Assembly: GCA_020426085.1 (NCBI GenBank)
Contig: JAGQQP010000061.1
Coordinates: 1-12,690 of the forward strand
DNA length: 12,690 bases
From: Planctomycetaceae bacterium
GTDB taxonomy: Bacteria > Planctomycetota > Planctomycetia > Planctomycetales > Planctomycetaceae
Direction: 5' to 3'
How positions within the stretch are numbered: the stretch's first letter is position 1; the number at the start of each line of letters is the position of its first letter. The notes below the pieces were generated by a model. That model had not been told where the DNA came from, ran no database searches, and saw nothing but the letters and a program-made list of their open reading frames with translations. The translations under genes were made by a program, and so were the position numbers. Positions 8,801 to 12,690 of the stretch are shown piece by piece.

Positions 8801-9577
8801 ATCCACGCCTTCTTTATCGAGCGTGGTCCAGAGGTCTCCCTGTTGGAATCCCAGCTTTTTCTCGTCGATATAGCCGGAAAAGACGTACTCATTCTCTTTG
8901 ATCTTTTCGGGTAACGCGACGAACTTATTGTGTTCCAGTTCAATCTTGCCATCCAGTTGTCTGTTTCTGGACAGAGGCGAACGACCTTCCCGTGTGGCAT
9001 CATTCCAGAAGATCACACGATCCTGAAAAACGGGGTGACTGGTATCAATACCGGTGTCGATGATTGCGACGATAGTACCTTCACCCAGACCTTTGCCGGC
9101 AACCCGCTTTCGCAGTGCAGGTACCTTGATGTCATCCAGAGGGACGTACAGCGAATCAAAATCTGCTTCCGGTGCCACCTGCAACTCGCCAGAACTGGAG
9201 GGATCGATGTCCGGTTGCGCCTGGGGAACGATCTTAGTGGGGACGATTTCTTCCATCACTCCGGAAGGAAGCTTGAGTGAATCGATGAATTTTTTATCGT
9301 TGAGTTTCGTCGGAGGCAGATTCACGACCAGGAACGGAATATCGTTTCCAATACCCAGGTTTGGATCGTAAACAATTTTACCCCCCGCTTTGGTGACCAG
9401 ATCTGCTGTGCGACGCACATCGTTCACACGTAACAGGAGCGTCAGTTCTGGAGAACAGTCACACAATTCTTCTTTTATCTGTGCCGATGCTGACTGGATA
9501 CCCTGCATCAAGCAGCAGACCAGACAGACCATGACCAGACAGGAACGCATCAGATTATCAAGATGTAAACGACTCAT
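5849..9577 (-). CDS. Secreted subtilisin-family (S8) serine protease, tripeptidyl-peptidase II-like
   Basis: A 1242-residue exported serine protease. Residues 1-32 are a signal peptide with a Cys-rich hydrophobic core, probably cut after A-S-A. Residues 40-120 resemble an inhibitor-like propeptide. The S8 catalytic set is complete: Asp174 in I-I-D-T-G-I-D, His401 in H-G-T-H-V-A-G, the oxyanion Asn496 in S-A-S-N-D-G-P-G, and Ser584 in G-T-S-M-S-S-P. The 227-residue insert between Asp and His is the signature of TPP II rather than ordinary subtilisins. It carries an alanine/lysine/glutamate-rich helix (282-320) and two EF-hand-like acidic loops (about 254-268 and 328-339). The roughly 600 residues after the catalytic domain look like beta-sandwich modules. 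The start at 9577 is supported by GAGG 5 nt upstream; Met10 is an alternative giving a more ordinary signal peptide. It heads the leftward operon and probably degrades peptides in the periplasm or outside the cell. Confidence 0.93.
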   Translation of the reverse strand: MSRLHLDNLMRSCLVMVCLVCCLMQGIQSASAQIKEELCDCSPELTLLLRVNDVRRTADLVTKAGGKIVYDPNLGIGNDIPFLVVNLPPTKLNDKKFIDSLKLPSGVMEEIVPTKIVPQAQPDIDPSSSGELQVAPEADFDSLYVPLDDIKVPALRKRVAGKGLGEGTIVAIIDTGIDTSHPVFQDRVIFWNDATREGRSPLSRNRQLDGKIELEHNKFVALPEKIKENEYVFSGYIDEKKLGFQQGDLWTTLDKEGVDINRNGTKDDKLLVVVGIIPNPELAKLEEASKKAAEERKAAAAKDEPIPAEKPDLEKRDLTKEYALAFVDVDMDGKFSKEEADTPIMDFNTARKMQREDLKPPYQLMLEFPSRTKRIAYPLLFRPDAKKQVTEITVAFDQQSHGTHVAGIVAGSGLQIEGAAPKAELMAIKVCSGRSCTDQAILRGIISAFFNPQGYVPDVVNISLGSHEGYLKRPLSILLQDLSAKFGTTFFVSASNDGPGYRTINGLGGSSPAVFVGAHVSANTLREHYRLAEGVNAPEHGLLYFSSLGPSYTGEMRPNVVAPGSALSSTPLNSDGSSMFNGTSMSSPIAAGAAAAMLSLIKADKDYAKVLERQEKKIEAIRKKSSDSKYSLTSLALSMRLALENSAMRMKGFTYAQQGAGLIDIDKAYPEFLRLANLTLEAKKQTAEFSINHYSKFNRLYDRSNNIEAHKRVDLDLNIDGEVSDQGSLLLKNTPAIVKLEKVEVQDSDGTVTILDVNGKNDKVPFSIALPGKEEAQGNQIALVLSNSSKSFFYSTRKRDLMETGKTYLAYYTVSQHGEREFSFLDVVHKPIELSDLNTEVSLPSLNLQDSERVAAFVVPQKTISAGAYHRYPIAVTRRDSSLTVMLGFVANSSGRLLVSVFNPDGEEIGYRVIQQTAQLGGDRSNATLTVSTKDEGIHEVVVSTFSGNWLNESKYDLLIEAQRFRASTDDLALATVDSGKESEKLITFSNSSNQVKSMSASLGGLTRVVPQDNFPILANYRTFRKLDIPEWRPESGESQTTSVRLTFPPDDKKYEGFSGRIDHRLYKKGPDGKMVEAHKGMFFGRGKSFNNIPRPEPGKPYETLYAAVDTYFTVPYDEGLKDSQGTITLDASFPGIPVKMEGSFDLKILTVGRPDVYILQIKGPKRLIDASAAKTNHSNSSEAILEIPTQINGISKIKVTLPVTVTPDVKSSLAKQLIRSSISISTSDSRISDTIPIEITQ

Positions 9578-9580
9578 CAG

Positions 9581-9586
9581 CCCCTC
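9581..9586 (-). promoter_or_regulatory. Ribosome binding site of the S8 protease gene
   Basis: On the minus strand GAGGGG precedes the ATG, with GAGG 5 nt from it. This is the clearest Shine-Dalgarno sequence in the window and supports the start at 9577. Confidence 0.7.
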
Positions 9587-9600
9587 ACGCTTTCGGGATT

Positions 9601-9617
9601 CAGGGCGATTGGCCCTG
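9601..9617 (-). promoter_or_regulatory. Hairpin in the leader of the S8 protease gene
   Basis: A perfect 6-bp inverted repeat, CAGGGC and GCCCTG with a 5-nt spacer, lies 24 nt upstream of the protease start codon, just beyond its ribosome site. In the mRNA it could form a stable stem next to the initiation region. There is no long T run, so it is not a normal terminator. A regulatory role is inferred. Confidence 0.4.
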
Positions 9618-9663
9618 TTTGATATTGTTTGTAATTTAGTGTTTATATCAGTCAGGAATGTGA

Positions 9664-9707
9664 AACGGTTCTGGAGAACCAGAAACGCCAGGCAGGCGTT
9701 AACCGTT
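9664..9707. repeat. Compact three-way-junction inverted-repeat element
   Basis: Three nested perfect pairings use nearly every base. The outer stem is AACGGTT (9664-9670) with AACCGTT (9701-9707). The first inner stem is CTGG (9671-9674) with CCAG (9679-9682) around AGAA. One unpaired A (9683) precedes the second inner stem, AACGCC (9684-9689) with GGCGTT (9695-9700), around a 5-nt loop. An alternative hairpin, GGTTC (9667-9671) with GAACC (9676-9680), would compete with the outer and first inner stems. The element lies 87 nt upstream of the protease gene and could be in its leader, an operator, or a small mobile or REP-like element. Its identity is unknown. Confidence 0.6.
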
Positions 9708-9733
9708 AATTCTTCCCTGGTAGACCATACTTT

Positions 9734-9739
9734 AGTATA
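9734..9739 (-). promoter_or_regulatory. Candidate -10 box of the protease operon
   Basis: TATACT on the minus strand matches TATAAT in 5 of 6 positions. It forms half of a small palindrome, ATACT-TT-AGTAT (9727-9738). No good -35 box is found at the right distance, so this is a weak call. If correct, the transcript would start near 9727 and carry both structured elements in a leader of about 150 nt. Confidence 0.25.
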
Positions 9740-9763
9740 GGACGTATTTTGCCAGACTCTTTC

Positions 9764-9891
9764 ATATTCTCACATGCTGAGTACTCTTTGTGAATACTGG
9801 AGTCCTGAGAAAATACGAGATAGACTAGAGTTCCTAAGTACTTACGAATGCTGTCGGGAAGCCTGTAAATACGGAATCATATATTCTCAGG
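9764..9891. repeat. Non-coding stretch with palindromes and a spaced inverted repeat
   Basis: This is the remainder of the 367-bp region between the divergent protease and small-protein genes; no gene is seen in it. It holds a direct repeat, ATATTCTCA, at 9764-9772 and 9881-9889. The second copy, read as ATATTCTCAGG (9881-9891), is also inverted against CCTGAGAAAAT (9804-9814), matching 10 of 11. Two palindromes share the core AGTACT: GAGTACTC (9779-9786) and TAAGTACTTA (9835-9844), with centres 57 bp apart. These could be operator sites; nothing links them to a named regulator. Confidence 0.35.
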
Positions 9892-9910
9892 TTAGTTCAC
9901 AAACGCGTTA

Positions 9911-9938
9911 TTGACAAAGTGATAAAATAAAATATCCT
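9911..9938 (+). promoter_or_regulatory. Candidate promoter of the small membrane-protein gene
   Basis: A perfect TTGACA at 9911-9916 is followed after 16 bp by TATCCT (9933-9938), which matches TATAAT in 4 of 6. Transcription would start about 7 nt later, at or next to the ATG at 9945, making a leaderless mRNA. No Shine-Dalgarno sequence precedes that ATG, which fits. The -10 box is weak. Confidence 0.4.
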
Positions 9939-9944
9939 TGATAC

Positions 9945-10250
9945 ATGCTTCAGAATTCCCGCCACCGCCTGATGTTCCTGCTCTGTACAGTGATTGCACT
10001 GGACATCGTTTTTCTATTGGGTGGTTCGAGTTTACTGGATAAACCCGATTCGAATCCTGACTGGCTCTGTGCTGAATATGAGCTGGAGGAGAGTGAAGAC
10101 TCGGTCGAAGAAGAAACACTGATCCAGGATGCCGAATTCTTAATCGCGCAGCCACACTTTGGCTTACTGCTGCAAAACGTTGATTTCAGCGTAAAGCAGT
10201 CTGACCGCGATGAGATACATATCAGCCGTGGTCCGCCCTCTCTCTGCTGA
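9945..10250 (+). CDS. Hypothetical small membrane-anchored acidic protein
   Basis: I do not recognise this 101-residue protein. Residues 1-8 are polar and basic (with R6, H7 and R8). Residues 9-30 are a strongly hydrophobic segment ending L-L-G-G-S-S, either a signal anchor or an uncut signal peptide. Residues 32-62 are very acidic (E-L-E-E-S-E-D-S-V-E-E-E), and the tail 63-101 is mixed and ends in cysteine. The predicted layout is N-terminus inside with the acidic part outside the membrane. Support for a real gene is this membrane-then-acidic pattern, the perfect TTGACA just upstream, and a position between divergent and downstream genes where a short transcript makes sense. Against it are the lack of a ribosome site, the short length and an overlapping open frame on the other strand. 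Met10 is an alternative start. No function is proposed. Confidence 0.5.
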   Translation: MLQNSRHRLMFLLCTVIALDIVFLLGGSSLLDKPDSNPDWLCAEYELEESEDSVEEETLIQDAEFLIAQPHFGLLLQNVDFSVKQSDRDEIHISRGPPSLC

Positions 10251-10328
10251 TCCGTTTTTTCGGTTTGCTCATTATCTCGCTTCACTGGTCGCTTGTCTGT
10301 TGCGCTCAATTTCAGATCAGTTCCTCAT

Positions 10329-10428
10329 TCATTTCACCTGAGAAATGATGGTGTTCGATCTGGGTTTTTATGAGCTGTTTCAACAGTCATTGCTCTTTTC
10401 TTCATTTATTTCATCTGAATGATTTCAG
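10329..10428 (+). promoter_or_regulatory. Two small inverted repeats upstream of the SulP gene
   Basis: The 203-bp gap before the transporter has a perfect 7-bp inverted repeat, TCATTTC (10329-10335) and GAAATGA (10342-10348), with spacer ACCTGA. A second one, CTGAA (10415-10419) and TTCAG (10424-10428), has spacer TGAT. The two share similar wording (TTTCA, then CCTGA or TCTGA), suggesting paired operator-like sites. No T run follows the first, so it is not a clear terminator of the small-protein gene. The role is inferred only. Confidence 0.35.
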
Positions 10429-10453
10429 GTAAATCGTTTTATGGATTCCCGCC

Positions 10454-12193
10454 ATGTCACAACTTGATTCGAATCAACCCAAATTTAATTTCGTAAAATA
10501 TATCAATGAATTTAATCCGTGGCATAACATCAGGATTATGCACACGAATGTGCCCAATGACATTCTCTCTGGATTTACGGTCGCGGTCATCGCACTGCCT
10601 CTGGCGCTGGCTTTTGGAGTGGCATCCGGTTTAGGTGCAGAAGCCGGGATGTGGGCTGCGATCTGCGGTGGCATCCTGGTCGGACTGTTTGGCGGTTCCA
10701 ATACCGGCGTCAGTGGTCCAACCGGTCCGAAAGTGGTTCAGCTGGCAGCAATCATTGCCGCGACTAAACTGGCAACAGGCGAGCCGGATGTGGTGTTCGC
10801 CATGTCGATGGTTTTCTTAAGTGGCTTGATCTGCATCGCGCTGGCGCTCATGAAAATCGGCCGCTTCATCTATTACACGCCTTATTCCGTTGTTTCCGGA
10901 TTCATGTGTGGGATTGGTGTGATTATCATCCTGCTGGAAATTCCCCCGATGCTGGGTTTTGCGACACCCAATTCCGTTATAGGAGCCATCAAACAGATTC
11001 CCTTCGACATCATGCATGAAAAGCCGCATGCATTGATTGTCTCTCTGGCGACTTTCTTTACGATTCTGCTCTGGCCGCGCGTGACAAAGAAACAATGGCT
11101 GCCGGCACCACTGCTGGGATTGATTGTGGGGACCAGTATTGCGCACGGATTTGGTTTCGAAGATATTGAGTTTATCGGTTCCATGCCAGTCGGATTGCCT
11201 CACCTGTATATTCCTGACTTTTCCCGCTTTGGTGATATGATTGGCGGTGCCTTCGCGTTAGCCGGACTCTGTATTTTTGATTCCCTGTTGACCTGCCTGG
11301 TCGCGGATAACATGACCGGCGAACGGCATAACAGTGACCGGGAAATCTTTGGTCAGGGAATTGCGAATATCGGGTGTGGACTGGTGGGTGGTGTCACCAC
11401 GGCGACCGCCACCATGCGAACGGTAGCAAATATCAAATGCGGCGGTAAAACCGGCCTGGCTTCCATTACCCACGGTGTGGTGCTTTTGGCGCTGATGCTG
11501 GGGCTGGCACCGTATGCCAGCTATATCCCGATGGCCTGTCTGGCAGGAATTCTGCTCAAAGTGGGGATGGATATTATTGATTACCGCGTGCTACCCGTTT
11601 TACATCGGATGCCGTTCATGGATTCCATCTGCTTCTGGACGGTTTTAATTTTGACGATTTCGGTTGACCTGCTGGTCGCTATGGGTGTCGGCATCACCAT
11701 TGCCTTCGTACGCATCGTTCAGGAACTGGGACAGGCCTACGAACAGAACGTCGTCAGCCTGAATCAGATGGATCGGACATTGCCTGCCGATGTTTCCATG
11801 CCGAGCGAGCTCAAGGAGAAAGTCCTCAAGCTGCGACTGGAAGGACCGTTGTTCTTTGGTGTTTCCGATACGATCTATCGGGCATCCTCTTCACTGGTCG
11901 ATTACAAATACCTGATTATCCGCATGGCGCGGGTCCCCATGGTTGATATGTCGGGAGCTTACCTGCTTGACGATATCATTGAAAAAGCACATGATCAGGG
12001 AGCAACTGTCTTTTTCACCGGTCTCAGGCCACAGGTACAACGAACCTTGACCCGCTTGAAGATCATTGAAAAAGTGACCGAAGAAAACTGCCTGGCTACC
12101 TTTAATGATGCGATTCTGCGAATCCAGAAACTCGAACAGGAGCAGGGGTCCTCTTCAGGACATGTGGAACAGGATACTCTGGAACACGTTTGA
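10454..12193 (+). CDS. SulP/SLC26-family anion transporter with STAS domain, BicA-like
   Basis: A 579-residue inner-membrane transporter. Residues 36-420 are the transport domain, expected to have 14 membrane spans. It shows the SulP signature N-T-G-V-S-G-P-T-G-P (83-92) and the long conserved block starting D276-S-L-L-T280-C-L-V-A-D-N-M-T-G, then R-H-N-S-D-R-E and G-Q-G-I-A-N-I. Next come A-T-M-R-T-V-A-N-I (319-327) and L-A-G-I-L-L-K-V-G-M-D-I-I-D (363-376). That wording is closer to cyanobacterial BicA, a sodium-dependent bicarbonate importer, than to sulfate permeases. By a constant offset D276, T280, A319 and T320 fall on the BicA ion-site residues I recall as D258, T262, A301 and T302. 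A cytoplasmic STAS domain occupies about 456-558, with D498-M-S-G at the usual phosphorylatable position. The ATG at 10454 has no Shine-Dalgarno sequence. The substrate is probably bicarbonate, with sulfate or another anion possible. Confidence 0.93.
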   Translation: MSQLDSNQPKFNFVKYINEFNPWHNIRIMHTNVPNDILSGFTVAVIALPLALAFGVASGLGAEAGMWAAICGGILVGLFGGSNTGVSGPTGPKVVQLAAIIAATKLATGEPDVVFAMSMVFLSGLICIALALMKIGRFIYYTPYSVVSGFMCGIGVIIILLEIPPMLGFATPNSVIGAIKQIPFDIMHEKPHALIVSLATFFTILLWPRVTKKQWLPAPLLGLIVGTSIAHGFGFEDIEFIGSMPVGLPHLYIPDFSRFGDMIGGAFALAGLCIFDSLLTCLVADNMTGERHNSDREIFGQGIANIGCGLVGGVTTATATMRTVANIKCGGKTGLASITHGVVLLALMLGLAPYASYIPMACLAGILLKVGMDIIDYRVLPVLHRMPFMDSICFWTVLILTISVDLLVAMGVGITIAFVRIVQELGQAYEQNVVSLNQMDRTLPADVSMPSELKEKVLKLRLEGPLFFGVSDTIYRASSSLVDYKYLIIRMARVPMVDMSGAYLLDDIIEKAHDQGATVFFTGLRPQVQRTLTRLKIIEKVTEENCLATFNDAILRIQKLEQEQGSSSGHVEQDTLEHV

Positions 12194-12202
12194 TCAAACC
12201 AG

Positions 12203-12252
12203 AACGCCTGCAGTATTGTCTCCTGGGAGCCTATTTCTGCAGGCGTTTTTTT
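12203..12252 (+). terminator. Intrinsic terminator of the SulP gene
   Basis: A perfect 11-bp stem, AACGCCTGCAG (12203-12213) with CTGCAGGCGTT (12237-12247), encloses a 23-nt loop that can itself pair CTC with GAG. Seven T follow from 12246 to 12252. It starts 9 nt after the transporter stop codon and is the strongest terminator in the window. It separates the transporter from the next gene. Confidence 0.9.
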
Positions 12253-12298
12253 CTACAAACGTTAATTTCAGGCCCGGAGTCGGGTAGAGAACGGTTTG

Positions 12299-12690
12299 AT
12301 GCGAGTTCTGGCAATCAATGCCTACCATGGCGGCAGCCATCGTGAATTTCTGATGCAGTGGATTTCCCACAGCGTGCATGACTTCACCACGCTCACACTC
12401 CCGGCGCGTCACTGGAAATGGCGGATGCAGCATGCGGCGGTGACACTGGCCATGGAAGTCCGGAAGCGGATGGAAGCCGGTGAATGCTGGGATGCGATGT
12501 TTGTCACCGACATGTTTGATTTGACCACATTTCTGGGACTGATACCCGCTGAAGCAGCGGCACTGCCTCGCATCGTTTACTTCCATGAAAATCAATGGAC
12601 CTATCCGCTTCCACAAGGCGAAACGCGCGATCTGACGTATGGCTTCATCAATCTGAAATCAGCGCTGGCCGCGGATGCGCTCTGGTTCAA
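12299..12690 (+). CDS. DUF3524-family glycosyltransferase, tRNA-queuosine mannosyltransferase-like (partial, 5' part)
   Basis: The first 130 residues of a cytoplasmic glycosyltransferase; the gene continues past the window. The visible part is the DUF3524 N-terminal domain. It shows A-Y-H-G-G-S-H at 8-14, L-P-A-R-H-W-K-W-R-M at about 34-43, 'T-D-M-F-D-L-T-T-F-L-G' at 70-80, Y-F-H-E-N-Q at 94-99 and the close N-L-K-S-A-L-A-A-D-A-L-W-F. This matches the family of vertebrate GTDC1/QTMAN, which adds mannose from GDP-mannose to queuosine in the anticodon loop of tRNA-Asp. Bacterial members have the same fold, but their acceptor is less certain. The ATG at 12299 is chosen because the family starts just before the L-A-I-N-A-Y-H strand. 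It lies beyond the SulP terminator, so it probably has its own promoter, which I could not identify. Confidence 0.85.
   Translation, partial: MRVLAINAYHGGSHREFLMQWISHSVHDFTTLTLPARHWKWRMQHAAVTLAMEVRKRMEAGECWDAMFVTDMFDLTTFLGLIPAEAAALPRIVYFHENQWTYPLPQGETRDLTYGFINLKSALAADALWF

Noticed and set aside
8381..9371. Several long plus-strand open frames opposite the protease gene
   Set aside because: They are shadows of the minus-strand protease, which has a full catalytic set and a signal peptide; their products show no family motifs.
9664..9707. tRNA or tRNA-like gene
   Set aside because: At 44 bp it is too short, and it has no anticodon-loop or T-loop consensus. It is a three-way junction only.
9950..10309. 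119-codon minus-strand open frame opposite the small membrane protein
   Set aside because: It is polar and lacks a promoter or ribosome site, whereas the plus-strand frame has a clear membrane segment and an upstream TTGACA. It is kept in mind only as the alternative if the plus-strand frame fails.
12194..12616. 140-codon minus-strand open frame at the right end
   Set aside because: It covers the SulP terminator and lies opposite the start of the DUF3524 gene, whose motifs are unmistakable.

Overview
This 12.7 kb stretch looks like ordinary chromosome from a planctomycete, probably Gimesia or a close relative. That guess is an inference. It rests on the moderate base composition, the large membrane-plus-TPR protein, the very large secreted TPP II-like protease, the scarcity of good Shine-Dalgarno sites and the long structured intergenic regions. 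I see no phage, transposon, CRISPR, rRNA or tRNA signature.

Left part (1-5082, plus strand): the C-terminal end of an amidohydrolase is followed by a short terminator-like hairpin, a good sigma-70-type promoter and serS (seryl-tRNA synthetase). After a 303-bp gap comes a roughly 1045-residue membrane protein. It has a disordered acidic N-terminus, a GT-C-like membrane domain, a soluble domain of the kind that follows such membrane domains, and a helical TPR-like C-terminus.

Middle (5090-9577, minus strand): three closely spaced genes run leftward as a probable operon. First is a secreted subtilisin-family (S8) protease of the tripeptidyl-peptidase II type, then a FlK-type hotdog acyl-CoA thioesterase 35 bp later, then a small ABM-domain (YgiN-like) monooxygenase 4 bp after that. 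The last gene converges on the membrane-protein gene with only 7 bp between the stop codons.

Intergenic hub (9578-9944): the divergent region upstream of the protease is rich in structure. It holds a hairpin in the protease leader, a compact perfect three-way-junction inverted-repeat structure at 9664-9707, several small palindromes and a spaced inverted repeat. A perfect TTGACA box lies just before a small membrane-anchored acidic protein (9945-10250) that may be translated from a leaderless mRNA.

Right part (10454-12690, plus strand): a complete SulP/SLC26-family anion transporter with a STAS domain, closest in motif pattern to BicA-type sodium-dependent bicarbonate transporters, ends in a textbook intrinsic terminator. 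The start of a DUF3524-family glycosyltransferase (tRNA-queuosine mannosyltransferase-like) follows and runs off the window.

Most of the window is readable as known families. The least explained items are the three-way-junction element, the small putative leaderless membrane protein, and the protease/thioesterase/monooxygenase gene set.
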